Source: Arthrobacter sp. NIO-1057 (GTDB lineage Bacteria; Actinomycetota; Actinomycetes; Actinomycetales; Micrococcaceae). From it: a DNA stretch of 64,000 bases. The notes beneath the pieces were generated by a model. That model saw nothing but the letters and a program-made list of their open reading frames with translations, was not told the origin of the DNA and searched no databases. Each line of letters opens with the position of its first letter. Position 1 is the first letter of the stretch. Positions 1 to 8,794 of this stretch are shown here, in pieces. Position numbers and translations under genes: made by a program. The stretch lies in contig NZ_FMAT01000002.1 of the NCBI RefSeq assembly GCF_900094805.1, forward strand, positions 124,001-188,000, written 5' to 3'.

Positions 1-1
1 T

Positions 2-1141
2 CTTCATTGGCTGGCCCGGTTGGCTACAACCACCGTCCCCGAACCCGACCAGGGCACTGCAACTGCCAGCCCAAGCCGCAGGATATTCTTGCGCGGCGCG
101 GCCCTGTCCTTGGCGGCCGCGGCACTGGCCACCGCGGTGTCCACCTCCGTCTCCGCTACACGCAATATGGCTGTCGCCGCCCGCAACGCCCTGCGCCTGC
201 CAGCGGCCCGGACGAAGGCCAAGGCCCTGCCCGAAGGAGTGCAAATAGAGGAAGCGAACATGCCCCGCTTCATTACTCCCAACCGAGATTTCTACCGCAT
301 CGACACCGCGCTGTCGGTGCCGCAGATCGACCCGAACCAGTGGTCCTTGCGCGTGCACGGCATGGTGGAGAATGAATTCACTATGGGCTTCGACGAGCTG
401 CTGGGCGAGGAACTCGTGGAAACCTATCTGACCCTGACCTGCGTATCGAATCCTGTCGGAGGAGATCTGGTAGGCAACGCGAAGTGGCTGGGCTACCCGC
501 TGCGCAAGGTGCTGGCGCGCGCGGTTCCCCAGGCCGGCGCCGATATGGTGCTTTCGACTTCTCATGACGGCTTCAGCGCCTCCACACCGCTCCAAGCCTT
601 GACCGATGACCGGATGGCCTTGCTGGCTATCGGCATGAACGGTGAGCCGCTGCCCTTCGAACATGGATTCCCCGTGCGCATGGTGGTTCCCGGACTCTAC
701 GGCTACGTCTCCGCCACGAAATGGGTGGTCGATCTGGAGGTGACGCGTTTCCAGGACAAGGCCGCCTACTGGACTACCCGCGGTTGGTCCGAGCGCGGTC
801 CCATCAAGATGTCCTCCCGCATCGACACGCCTCGGCCCTTCGCCGAGGTCCCTGCAGGGGAAGTTGTCTTGGGCGGAAGTGCTTGGGCGCAGACCCGGGG
901 CATTTCACGCGTGCAGGTGCAGATCGATGACGGCCCCTGGGAGGATGCGCAGCTGGCCGCCGAAGCCTCGCTGGATACCTGGCGGCAGTGGCGCTTCGTG
1001 TGGAAGGACGCGGCACCGGGCAGGCATACGGCGTCGGTGCGCGCCTATGATGCGCAGGGCAAGCTGCAGACCGGTGAGAAAGCCAACCCGGTGCCCAATG
1101 GTGCCAGCGGTTGGCAGCGCCTGCAATTCACCGTGCAATAG
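2..1141 (+). CDS. Sulfite-oxidase-type molybdopterin oxidoreductase, 3' part (5' end outside window)
   Basis: Oxidoreductase of the sulfite oxidase/YedY superfamily, expected to carry a molybdopterin cofactor and act on the outer side of the membrane. The frame is open to the left edge of the window without a stop, and the TTG at 20 has no ribosome binding site, so I read this as the end of a longer gene whose N-terminal membrane helices lie outside. A twin-arginine-like SRRIFLRG stretch followed by an alanine-rich hydrophobic segment either anchors the domain as the last helix or is a Tat-type signal. The molybdenum-ligand cysteine is in LTCVSNPVGG, followed by GNAKWLGYPL, a family hallmark. 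The C-terminal 100 residues look like the Ig-like dimerisation domain. The true substrate cannot be told. Codon use is GC-richer than in the next genes. Confidence 0.88.
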   Translation, partial: LHWLARLATTTVPEPDQGTATASPSRRIFLRGAALSLAAAALATAVSTSVSATRNMAVAARNALRLPAARTKAKALPEGVQIEEANMPRFITPNRDFYRIDTALSVPQIDPNQWSLRVHGMVENEFTMGFDELLGEELVETYLTLTCVSNPVGGDLVGNAKWLGYPLRKVLARAVPQAGADMVLSTSHDGFSASTPLQALTDDRMALLAIGMNGEPLPFEHGFPVRMVVPGLYGYVSATKWVVDLEVTRFQDKAAYWTTRGWSERGPIKMSSRIDTPRPFAEVPAGEVVLGGSAWAQTRGISRVQVQIDDGPWEDAQLAAEASLDTWRQWRFVWKDAAPGRHTASVRAYDAQGKLQTGEKANPVPNGASGWQRLQFTVQ

Positions 1142-1155
1142 GCACCGCCAGCACC

Positions 1156-1602
1156 CTACTGGCTGCGCAACGTCCTAATCACTTTTTCAACCCGGCGAGC
1201 TCTGGTGTCCTCGCCCCGTGCAGCGTTGATGGGGTCAACGTGTCCGCGTTGTTTGCTGTAGGACAGATTGTTCCATGCCTCAAGCAACACTGGTTCAGCC
1301 GAGAGCAGCACCGCTAGCGGTTCCGGGATTTCTACCGTGCGCGGTTCCTCATCCAGTTCTACCTTGACGGTTATTTCGTCTCCGGCATCTTTTTTGGTCT
1401 CTGCACGAGTCTGCGCATTAAATCCAATAAGAAATTGTCCACCCATGGATGCGATGGAGTTTCGGAAGGTGTATTCGCCGTCAACCTGCACTGTTACGGG
1501 GACCCGTTTTCCTCGCCCAAACCCGTACACGATGTCATCGGGCACAACAATGGCGACGTTTTTACCCGTGGTGGGAATCAGTGAGGTGGTGAATTCTGGC
1601 AT
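1156..1602 (-). CDS. YdeI/OmpD-associated family protein with DUF1905 domain
   Basis: About 148 residues. The N-terminal half (VPVTVQVDGEYTFRNSIA, then GGQFLIGFNAQTR) has the DUF1905 pattern. The C-terminal part, with NLSYSKQRGHVDPINAARG and TRARRVEKVI, matches the bacteriocin-protection YdeI/OmpD-associated tail. Biochemical role is unknown in the family. I use the ATG at 1602 rather than an upstream one at 1641 because GAAGG lies about 9 bases before it and the protein then starts directly with the domain. It converges with the sulfite oxidase gene, 14 bp apart, and is probably transcribed alone. Confidence 0.85.
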   Translation of the reverse strand: MPEFTTSLIPTTGKNVAIVVPDDIVYGFGRGKRVPVTVQVDGEYTFRNSIASMGGQFLIGFNAQTRAETKKDAGDEITVKVELDEEPRTVEIPEPLAVLLSAEPVLLEAWNNLSYSKQRGHVDPINAARGEDTRARRVEKVIRTLRSQ

Positions 1603-1699
1603 TTGCTTGCACCTTCGTTCTTCAGCGTTCTTGGGGTTCACGCTAGCCCAAAAACGAGTCCGCGACTAGGGTGTTGTGCCTCGTGGAATTGAGTGAGAC

Positions 1700-2343
1700 T
1701 CAGGTGAATTTTTTCGCTTCACGCCGTGTCAGCAAAGATTGAACGACACCAACCCCACCTCCTTCGAACAGCTCCCACTGCGGGCTTCTTCCGGCCCTGA
1801 GCATCACCAGTTCGTCGATGGGACCGATAACGGGATCGCCTTGTCCTGATTCGAAGTCTGCGTCACTGGCAGTCATTTTCACCGCTCGATTCACCTTATG
1901 ACTGCCGAGCATCATACCGGTACGTTCCAGCCGATGGGCTACTTCCACTGCTGCCTCCTGTGGCATCTTATGAACAATCCCTAGTGGCCGGGCGAGATCT
2001 TGGAAGTGTACGAGGGTGTCAGTCAGGGTCTCTTTCAAGTTCACCATTGCCGGGCCACGCCTGCAAGTGGCAAATTGCTCGTATTGTTGAAGAATAGCCT
2101 TGGCGCCTGCCCTGCCACGTTGTTGCCCATCGCGCAGGGTCATGCCGTTATATCCGTGAATGATCATGGAGGGCATGAGTTTGAGCATTGCTCTGGCATC
2201 TAGTTGTGGGGCACTGATCAGGTGCGCGGCAACATCTTGGACGCTCCATCCTTGGCATAGTGATGGTGTGCTCCACTGTTATGGGCTGAGCTCACGAAGT
2301 ATGTTGTACATTTTAGACGTTCTTCGACGATGACATCCCACAT
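1700..2343 (-). pseudogene. Broken maleylpyruvate isomerase-family (mycothiol-dependent, DinB-like) gene
   Basis: The longest open piece (1700-2188) lacks the family N-terminus. Reading on upstream in the same frame gives STPSLCQGWSVQDVAAHL, the classic N-terminal motif of the mycothiol-dependent maleylpyruvate isomerase family (TIGR03083-like). The frame is interrupted by a TAA at 2279-2281 where relatives have a Glu or Gln codon (LSP-stop-QW). Further up, the segment MWDVIVEERLK starts at an ATG at 2343 but lies in another frame; a one-base loss in the A-run (T-run at 2311-2314 on the plus strand) joins it to MYNILRELSP. With both repaired the protein would be about 215 residues, the normal length. 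Internal DTLVHFQDLARPLG is also typical. Two independent lesions argue for a true pseudogene. It is divergent from the MarR gene, which may once have controlled it. Confidence 0.85.
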
Positions 2344-2383
2344 TTTTCGGTCAACATCTTCCCCACCCCAAGTAGTAAGAGTC

Positions 2384-2413
2384 TCTGACTAAATAGTGAG
2401 ATATTCTGACTAA
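2384..2413 (+). promoter_or_regulatory. Direct repeats TCTGACTAA, putative MarR autoregulatory operator
   Basis: TCTGACTAA occurs at 2384-2392 and again at 2405-2413, spaced by exactly 21 bp, two helical turns, and the second copy ends next to the start codon. A short inverted repeat, ACTA-AA-TAGT, begins in the first copy. TATTCT at about 2402-2407 could be a -10 element, which would give a leaderless mRNA; there is no ribosome binding site before the ATG. Operator function is inferred from position. Confidence 0.5.
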
Positions 2414-2414
2414 C

Positions 2415-2867
2415 ATGTCAATAGATCAGTCCGATGAAATGTCCATTGGGACTCTGCTATTTATCGCCCAGCGCGCTTTTGAAGAAGACATCGTCGCGGC
2501 CCTGCACGCTTCCGGCTTTGAATTCACGCTGGCGCAGGGGCGACTGGCCGCGCGCATCGCCGAGAACGGCAGTCGGCTCACCGATCTAGCAAGTGCTGCG
2601 GGGATCACCAAACAAAGTGCCGCATACCTGGTCAATCAGTTGGAAACCGCAGGCCTGGTATCACGCCACGATGATCCACACGATGCTAGAGCGCAGCTGG
2701 TGGTGCTCACCGCGTATGGAAAACAAGCCCAGAAGGAAGCAAGGAAAATCGAAGCCGGCATCGAAGCTAGGTGGCAGAAATTCTTGGGCGAGCCCGAATT
2801 CTTGGCTCTCAAAAAACAATTGCTCACCCTGCGCGAGCAGGTCGACCGCCACGATCCGACCCACTAG
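2415..2867 (+). CDS. MarR-family transcriptional regulator
   Basis: A 150-residue winged helix-turn-helix regulator. The core LTDLASAAGITKQSAAYLVNQLE is the DNA-recognition region, followed by GLVSRHDDPHDARAQLVVLT, the wing with the family's D-x-R motif. Helices at both ends (1-45 and 105-145) would form the dimer interface. MarR proteins usually repress their own gene and a divergent neighbour and release DNA on binding phenolic or oxidising ligands; here the divergent neighbour is a ruined isomerase gene, so the remaining target may be itself or genes elsewhere. The ATG at 2415 is used, although a second at 2439 is possible. Confidence 0.92.
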   Translation: MSIDQSDEMSIGTLLFIAQRAFEEDIVAALHASGFEFTLAQGRLAARIAENGSRLTDLASAAGITKQSAAYLVNQLETAGLVSRHDDPHDARAQLVVLTAYGKQAQKEARKIEAGIEARWQKFLGEPEFLALKKQLLTLREQVDRHDPTH

Positions 2868-2875
2868 ATCCGAGA

Positions 2876-2923
2876 GAAAAAAGAAATTCCCCGGAGGCCA
2901 CCAACAGGTGATCTCCGGGGAAT
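2876..2923 (-). terminator. Intrinsic terminator of the rimP-nusA-infB-rbfA operon
   Basis: Arms at 2886-2896 (ATTCCCCGGAG) and 2913-2923 pair perfectly over 11 bp. On the minus strand the hairpin is followed by TTTCTTTTTT, so it ends transcription coming from rbfA. Confidence 0.85.
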
Positions 2924-2954
2924 CTGGGGTCGCTACCCCACGAGTCAAAGAAGC

Positions 2955-3389
2955 TTAGGCTTCTTCATCCTCTTCGTCCTTCTTATAGGGATCCTGGTCT
3001 CCGGCGAATTCCTTGCCTTCGCGCAGAGCTGCAACCTCGGCATCCTTCTCGCGGGCCTTGGCCAACAATTCCTCTAGGTGCGAAGCACCCTCAGGGATTT
3101 CGTCGGCAACAAAAGCCAGCGTTGGAGTCAGACGAATGGTCAGGTTTCGACCCAGTTCCTTGCGCAGTGCGCCACCGCGCTTTTCAAGTAGCTCGGCAAC
3201 TTCCTTCTTCATCTGGTCATCGCCAAAGACGGTGTAGTACACGGTAGCGTGCTGCAGGTCGTTGGTGACGCGAGCATCGGTCACGGTGACATTATCGATG
3301 CGCTCGTCCTTGATGACATTACGCAGCGACTGGGCCATGAGGACCTGCACGCGCTTGGCTAGGCGTGCGGCGCGGGCTGAATCAGCCAT
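2955..3389 (-). CDS. rbfA: Ribosome-binding factor A
   Basis: A 144-residue RbfA, which binds the 30S subunit during late 16S rRNA maturation. The KH-like fold is recognisable from RAARLAKRVQVLMAQSL at the start, the central VTVTDARVTNDLQHATVYYTV and RLTPTLAFVADEIPEGASHLEELL. The last 25 residues form an acidic, probably disordered tail (KKDEEDEEA). It is the last gene of the operon after infB, with a hairpin between them, and ends at a strong terminator. The truB gene that often follows rbfA is absent here. Confidence 0.97.
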   Translation of the reverse strand: MADSARAARLAKRVQVLMAQSLRNVIKDERIDNVTVTDARVTNDLQHATVYYTVFGDDQMKKEVAELLEKRGGALRKELGRNLTIRLTPTLAFVADEIPEGASHLEELLAKAREKDAEVAALREGKEFAGDQDPYKKDEEDEEA

Positions 3390-3413
3390 GGTTTTCTCCT
3401 AATGGTTCAAAAC

Positions 3414-3455
3414 TCGTGGGCGCTTGACCAAAGCTTATCGGTCAAACGCCCACGA
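3414..3455 (-). terminator. Hairpin between infB and rbfA
   Basis: Arms 3414-3429 and 3440-3455 pair over 16 bp with one mismatch. There is no long U-run on the minus strand, so it may act as a partial terminator or as an mRNA processing/stability element between the two cistrons. Confidence 0.65.
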
Positions 3456-3490
3456 ATCAGTGAGTCACACTGCTAACTGCTGGGAAGCAA

Positions 3491-6430
3491 TTAGTCGCGT
3501 GGCTTTTCGCGCATCTCGAAGGTCTCGATGATGTCGCCTTCCTTGATGTCGTTGAACGACCCCAGGCCGATACCACATTCGAAGCCTTCGCGGACCTCGG
3601 TGACATCGTCCTTTTCGCGGCGCAGCGAGTCAATGGACAGGTTGTCCCCGACCACGTTTCCATCGCGAACCAGGCGTGCCTTGGTGTTGCGCTTGATGGT
3701 GCCCGAGCGGATGATCGAACCGGCAATGTTGCCGAACTTCGAGGAACGGAAGACCATGCGGATCTCGGCGGTACCCAGAGCCACTTCTTCGTATTCCGGC
3801 TTGAGCATGCCCTTGAGCGCTGCTTCGATGTCGTCGATCGCGGAGTAAATGACCGAGTAGAAGCGCATATCCACGCCTTCTTTATCAGCCAGTTCAGACA
3901 CGCGCTCGGCTGGGCGAACGTTGAAGCCAATGATGATGGCGTTGTCCACGGTAGCCAGGTTGACGTCGTTCTGGGTGATAGCACCCACGCCGCGGTGGAT
4001 CACGCGCAGCTGAACATCGTCGCCAACCTCGATCTTCATCAGCGAGTCTTCCAGTGCTTCAACAGCACCCGAAGCGTCACCCTTCAGGATCAGGTTCAAG
4101 GTATCGATCTTGCCGTCTGCAACAGCCTTATCGAAGTCTTCCAGCGTGATGCGCTTACGACGCTTAGCCAGCATCGCGTTACGCTCTGCGGTTTCGCGCT
4201 TGTCAGCGATCTGACGGGCGGTGCGCTCGTCTTCGGTGATCAAGAATCCGTCACCGGCGCGAGGCACCGAGGACATACCCAAGACCTGAACCGGACGCGA
4301 TGGCAGTGCCACGTCGAGGTTTTCACCGTTTTCGTTGAACATTGCACGCACACGGCCGTGGGCGGTGCCCACAACCATGGTGTCGCCAACGCACAGGGTA
4401 CCGGACTGAACCAGAACGGTAACCACGGAACCGCGACCCTTATCCAGGTTCGCTTCAATGGCTACACCACGAGCGGACTTGTCTGGGTTAGCCTTCAGTT
4501 CCAGCACGTCGGAGGTCAACAGAACAGCGTCGAGCAACTCGTCGATACCCTGCTTCTGCAGTGCGGATACCTTCACGAACATGGTGTCGCCACCGTATTC
4601 TTCAGGAACCAGGCCGTATTCGGTGAGCTGACCCATGACCTTGTCAGGGTTAGCGCCTTCCTTATCCACCTTGTTCACTGCGACGATGATCGGCACGCCA
4701 GCTGCCTGTGCGTGGTTCAATGCTTCCACGGTCTGCGGCATGACGCCGTCATCCGCTGCAACAACCAGCACGGCAACGTCGGTAACCTCGGCACCACGAG
4801 CACGCATGGCGGTGAACGCCTCGTGACCCGGGGTATCGATGAAGGTCATGGCACGATCGCGACCTTCGTGTGGGTGAACGATCTGGTAAGCACCGATATG
4901 CTGGGTGATGCCACCGTGCTCGCCCTCAATCACGTTGGACTGACGGATCGCATCAAGCAGTCGAGTCTTACCGTGGTCAACGTGACCCATGATGGTGATC
5001 ACTGGTGCGCGTTCTTCGAGAACGTCTTCGCCTTCAGCCTCAAGCTCAGCATCCAGGTCGAGACCGAAGCCTTCGAGCAGCTCCTTGTCCTCATCCTCTG
5101 GGGAAACAACCAGAACCTTGTAGCCCAGCTCTTCGCCGAGTACTTCGAAGGTTGCCTCATCCAGTGACTGGGTGGCCGTGGCCATTTCGCCAAGGTGGAA
5201 CAGAACGGTGACCAGTGCAGCTGGGTTTGCGCCAATCTTGTCGGCGAAGTCAGTGATCGAAGCACCACGACGCAGACGGATCTCGGTGTCGCCGGTACCG
5301 CGAGGTACGTTCACACCGCCCAAGCTTGGAACACTCATCTGCTCCAATTCCTGGCGCTTTGCGCGCTTGGACTTGCGCTGCTTGCCGCGACCGGCGCCTC
5401 CCTTACCGAAAGCACCGCCAACGCCACCGCGACCGCGTGGTGCACCTGGGCGGAAGCCGCCACCGGTACCGCCACCGTTGCCGCCACCTGGGCGACCGCG
5501 TCCGCCGCCACCAGCACCTGGACGTCCGCCACCTGCTGGGGCTGGACGATCGGTGCGGTTAGGCATCATGCGTGGAGTTGCAGTGGTTCCTGCACCGGCA
5601 CCTGCGCCCGGGCGTGGACCGCCGGCGCCTGCACCAGCTGGACGTGGACCACCCTGGCCGGCCGGGCGTTGACCGCCCTGACCTGCTGGGCGTGGGCTAC
5701 GCTGGCCGTCACGTGCTGGACGTGGACCGCCCTGACCGTCGCGTGGTGGACGTGGGCCACCCTGACCCTGACCACCTGGGCGTGGACCGCGCTGGCCGTC
5801 ACGTGGTGGACGTGGGCCACCCTGACCGCCTTCGCCGCGCATACCCTGCTGGGAAGAGAACGGGTTGTTGCCCGGACGTGGGCCGCCTGGGCGTGGAGCG
5901 CCCGGACGTGGTGCACGGTTGCCGTCACGGTTCTGGCCGCCACGACGTTCGCCGGAGTCAGAAGAGCGCATGCCCTGCTGCGAGGAGAACGGGTTGTTGC
6001 CTGGACGTGGAGCACCTGGCTTTGGACCTGGCTTGCTGCCTGGCTTTGGTGCTGCGCCTGGCAGTGGTGCGCCCGGGGTTGCCTTTGGCGCTGGTGCTGC
6101 TGGAGCAGCCGGCGCGGCTGGAGTTGGGGTTGCTGTTGGCTTTGGAGCAGGCTTGGCGCCTGGCTTTGGAGCAGAGCTAGCGCCCGGAGTGGCAGCTGGC
6201 TTGGCAGCCGGCTTTGGTGCGCCTGGGGTCGCTGGTTTAGCTGCAGCCGGCTTGGCGGCAGCAGCGTTGTTGGAACCTGGGAAAGCATCGCGCAGCTTGC
6301 GCGCTACTGGAGGTTCAACGGTCGAGGATGCTGAGCGAACGAATTCACCCATATCCTGCAATTTGGTTAGTGCTTCTTTTGAAGTGATTCCGAGCTCTTT
6401 AGCGAGCTCGTGAACGCGGGGTTTAGCCAC
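3491..6430 (-). CDS. infB: Translation initiation factor IF-2
   Basis: A 979-residue GTPase that brings initiator tRNA to the 30S subunit. I use the GTG at 6430, which gives the canonical start [14 protein letters not shown] and has AGGAG just upstream, instead of a TTG 30 bases earlier. Residues 1-50 form an IF2 N-domain. About 60-370 is a low-complexity Pro/Ala/Gly/Arg region with short repeats ([11 protein letters not shown] twice, RPPRDGQ-like units), typical of actinobacteria. A second IF2 N-domain follows. The G domain from about residue 480 shows [16 protein letters not shown] and NKVDKEGAN, and domains II-IV complete the protein. It lies in the transcription-translation operon between ylxR and rbfA. 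Confidence 0.97.
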   Translation of the reverse strand: MAKPRVHELAKELGITSKEALTKLQDMGEFVRSASSTVEPPVARKLRDAFPGSNNAAAAKPAAAKPATPGAPKPAAKPAATPGASSAPKPGAKPAPKPTATPTPAAPAAPAAPAPKATPGAPLPGAAPKPGSKPGPKPGAPRPGNNPFSSQQGMRSSDSGERRGGQNRDGNRAPRPGAPRPGGPRPGNNPFSSQQGMRGEGGQGGPRPPRDGQRGPRPGGQGQGGPRPPRDGQGGPRPARDGQRSPRPAGQGGQRPAGQGGPRPAGAGAGGPRPGAGAGAGTTATPRMMPNRTDRPAPAGGGRPGAGGGGRGRPGGGNGGGTGGGFRPGAPRGRGGVGGAFGKGGAGRGKQRKSKRAKRQELEQMSVPSLGGVNVPRGTGDTEIRLRRGASITDFADKIGANPAALVTVLFHLGEMATATQSLDEATFEVLGEELGYKVLVVSPEDEDKELLEGFGLDLDAELEAEGEDVLEERAPVITIMGHVDHGKTRLLDAIRQSNVIEGEHGGITQHIGAYQIVHPHEGRDRAMTFIDTPGHEAFTAMRARGAEVTDVAVLVVAADDGVMPQTVEALNHAQAAGVPIIVAVNKVDKEGANPDKVMGQLTEYGLVPEEYGGDTMFVKVSALQKQGIDELLDAVLLTSDVLELKANPDKSARGVAIEANLDKGRGSVVTVLVQSGTLCVGDTMVVGTAHGRVRAMFNENGENLDVALPSRPVQVLGMSSVPRAGDGFLITEDERTARQIADKRETAERNAMLAKRRKRITLEDFDKAVADGKIDTLNLILKGDASGAVEALEDSLMKIEVGDDVQLRVIHRGVGAITQNDVNLATVDNAIIIGFNVRPAERVSELADKEGVDMRFYSVIYSAIDDIEAALKGMLKPEYEEVALGTAEIRMVFRSSKFGNIAGSIIRSGTIKRNTKARLVRDGNVVGDNLSIDSLRREKDDVTEVREGFECGIGLGSFNDIKEGDIIETFEMREKPRD

Positions 6431-6606
6431 ATCTCTCCTGTATTGATGTGATCTGCCCAAACCCCAGCTTCAAAGAAAAAATCTTTAATCAGGAGGTCTG
6501 GCAAATCAGCTGTGTAATTCGTGAAATTCTTCCGTCGCACGGTGGATCACGCAGAACTGATTGGTCATCGTTGTGCGCTCAACATTGCCGACTCATCGGG
6601 TTGCCA

Positions 6607-6927
6607 TCAGATTTCTGACCCGCTTTCATCATGTTTGCCAGATTGCTGGCTTGCTGCCAGCCGATCTTCGTATGCGGTAAATTCCTGTGCTACCTGCGAA
6701 TCGTCCACTGCAGACCTGAAGGTCCGCGCAAACGCTTTACGCTGCACAGCTTGCCGCACACACTTTTGTGTTGCGTGGGTCCAGGTTCCACGCCCAAAGG
6801 CAGAACCTCCTAGATCCAGGCTCACCACTTTCAGTGGTGCACCATCGGTAAGGACCCAACGAAGTAACTCGTTTTTACTGGTGACAGTTCGACAGCCAAT
6901 GCACGTTCGTTGCTGATGCAGCTTCAT
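6607..6927 (-). CDS. ylxR: YlxR/RnpM-family RNA-binding protein
   Basis: A 106-residue member of the YlxR (DUF448) family, found between nusA and infB in many bacteria; in Bacillus a homologue binds RNase P. The hallmark RTCIGCR is at residues 7-13, followed by ELLRWV and GRGTWTHATQKCVRQAVQRKAF, the conserved positive patch. The C-terminal 30 residues are variable. GGGAAGG lies some 13 bases before the ATG, a rather long spacing. Position in the operon supports the call as strongly as the sequence does. Confidence 0.93.
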   Translation of the reverse strand: MKLHQQRTCIGCRTVTSKNELLRWVLTDGAPLKVVSLDLGGSAFGRGTWTHATQKCVRQAVQRKAFARTFRSAVDDSQVAQEFTAYEDRLAASQQSGKHDESGSEI

Positions 6928-7067
6928 GCGAGCGCCGTCGCCACCTTCCCTAGTAAATACGAGCCAACTACTAGTCTAGCGCGTTTGGTGGCCATAGCAT
7001 GCATGAGTTGTGACTCACACGGCGCTAGGCGACCGCGTCACTAGCTAGTAGTCGGTGCACCACAGGC

Positions 7068-8051
7068 TTAAAGCTGTGGTTCCTTGCCGCCGGAGGCAGC
7101 CAAGATATCGATGCGCCAGCCTGTGAGCTTTGCTGCCAGACGGGCGTTCTGTCCTTCCTTGCCAATGGCCAGGGACAGCTGAGAATCGGGAACTACCACC
7201 CGAGCACGTCGTTCTTCTTCGTCCAAGATCTCTACCGAGACCACCTTGGATGGGGAGAGCGCGGCGGCAATGAACTTCGAAGGATCTTCGTTGTAGTCAA
7301 CGATGTCGATCTTCTCGTCGTTCAACTCGTTCATCACGGCGCGGACACGAGTACCCATTTCACCGATGCATGCGCCCTTGGCATTAACGCCGGGCTTGGT
7401 AGCACGTACAGCGATCTTGGTACGGTGACCGGCTTCGCGGGCCAACGCCTCAACAACTACGGTGCCGTCAGCAATTTCTGGTACTTCCATTTCGAACAGC
7501 AGGCGCACCATGCCCGGGTGCGAACGCGACAGGGTCACTGCTGGGCCCTTGTTGCCACGCTCGGCCGAAACCACGTAGGCACGCAGACGGTTACCGTGAA
7601 TGTATTTTTCGCCTGGGGACTGCTCAACTGGAGGCAAAAGTGCTTCCAGGTCGCCGACCTTCACCTGGACCATATGTGCGGAGTAGCCCTGCTGGATGAC
7701 ACCGGAAATCAGGGTGCCAACACGCGCGGAGTACTCGCCAACAACCTGGGCATCTTCGGCTTCGCGCAGACGCTGCATGATGACCTGGCGAGCGGTCGAA
7801 GCGGCAATACGGCCAAAACCGTGTGGGGTGTCGTCGAATTCGCCCAACAGCACGCCGGCATTGTCGCGGTCTTCCACCAAGATGGCCACGTGGCCGGTGC
7901 TGCGCTCAATGTGCGCGCGGGCGCCAGGCATGGCACCTTCGGTCTTGTTGTAGGCCAGCAGCAGTGCTGACTCGATGGTTGGGATCAGCACATCCATGGG
8001 GATGTCGCGGTCTTTTTCCAGAATACGCAGAGCGTTGAGATCGATATCCAC
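7068..8051 (-). CDS. nusA: Transcription termination/antitermination factor NusA
   Basis: A 327-residue NusA. The N-terminal RNA-polymerase-binding domain (1-125) is followed by an S1 domain (about 130-200, VGTLISGVIQQ to GPAVTLSRSHP) and two KH domains, including the typical GVNAKGACIGEMGTRVRAV and LAIGKEGQNARLAAKLTGW. The acidic C-terminal repeats of the enterobacterial protein are missing, as is normal in actinobacteria. It starts 2 bp after rimP ends, so the two are translationally linked. It acts in pausing, termination and antitermination of rRNA transcription. Confidence 0.97.
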   Translation of the reverse strand: MDIDLNALRILEKDRDIPMDVLIPTIESALLLAYNKTEGAMPGARAHIERSTGHVAILVEDRDNAGVLLGEFDDTPHGFGRIAASTARQVIMQRLREAEDAQVVGEYSARVGTLISGVIQQGYSAHMVQVKVGDLEALLPPVEQSPGEKYIHGNRLRAYVVSAERGNKGPAVTLSRSHPGMVRLLFEMEVPEIADGTVVVEALAREAGHRTKIAVRATKPGVNAKGACIGEMGTRVRAVMNELNDEKIDIVDYNEDPSKFIAAALSPSKVVSVEILDEEERRARVVVPDSQLSLAIGKEGQNARLAAKLTGWRIDILAASGGKEPQL

Positions 8052-8053
8052 GC

Positions 8054-8620
8054 TTAGCCCTCCAAATCTTCAGAATCAACGGTGTCTAATAGTGCGTCAT
8101 CGAAGTTCAGTTCTGGATCGACAACAGCTTTACGGATATTTTCAAAAGCATGCAGTTCCGGTTCAAGAACCTTGGTCTTCATGCCTTTTTTGGCTGGCTC
8201 GCGGTGTTCGGCGACCAGGACGTCAGCGTCGTTGACTTCAAGCAGGCGTCCGCGCAGCTTGGTTCCGTCGCTGAGGGAGATTTTGACCATGCGGTTGAGA
8301 GCTCGCACCCAGTGGCGCTGAGCGGTCAGTGGTCGAGAAAGGCCCGGTGAGCTGACCTCAAGTTCGTATGGATCAGCAGAGGCAAAAGCAACATCTTTAT
8401 CCAGGGCGTTAGAGATGGTGGTGGTAACTTCACCGAGCTCATCAAGATTCACCGAATCGTGGCCGTCGGCTTTGTCGACAATGACCTGAACGATGATCTG
8501 CTTGCCGGACGGGCGTAAAGTCACTTCTTCTAAGAGAAGCCCGTGGGATTCTACTTCCTTGGAAAGCAATGCAGTCAGTCGCTGCGCTTCCTGTTCGGTA
8601 TCGGCCGGCATTCCGGTCAT
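8054..8620 (-). CDS. rimP: Ribosome maturation factor RimP
   Basis: A 188-residue RimP, needed for assembly of the 30S subunit. N-terminal domain: GLLLEEVTLRPSGKQIIVQV and VNLDELGEVTTTISNALD. The signature YELEVSSPGLSRPL sits at the domain boundary, followed by the SH3-like C-terminal domain. The acidic tail (DTVDSEDLEG) is variable. GGAGG lies about 7 bases before the ATG at 8620. It is the first gene of the operon with nusA, ylxR, infB and rbfA, and is divergent from the membrane-anchored gene at 8795. Confidence 0.96.
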   Translation of the reverse strand: MTGMPADTEQEAQRLTALLSKEVESHGLLLEEVTLRPSGKQIIVQVIVDKADGHDSVNLDELGEVTTTISNALDKDVAFASADPYELEVSSPGLSRPLTAQRHWVRALNRMVKISLSDGTKLRGRLLEVNDADVLVAEHREPAKKGMKTKVLEPELHAFENIRKAVVDPELNFDDALLDTVDSEDLEG

Positions 8621-8794
8621 GGATATCCTCCCACGCTATTCGATGTTGTCCTTTAAGCCTATAGTGCCTTTGGCTCGTTGAGAACTGCCAAACCGTCTCA
8701 GGTGAAAGAACTCACGCACTTTTTCTCGCTGAGGTGGCGCGCAACACGGCTATTGCCCGAAAACACCGGTAAATCATGGCATGATCGAATCGCT

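Noticed and set aside
20-1141. Complete gene starting at TTG 20
   Set aside because: No ribosome binding site can be seen and the frame is open to the window edge; the family normally has N-terminal helices, so a cut gene is more likely.
3995-6334. Two long plus-strand open frames (390 and 379 codons) across infB
   Set aside because: They lie antisense to a certain infB gene; their Trp/Thr/Ala-rich translations mirror the repeat codons of IF2 and show no domain or ribosome binding site.
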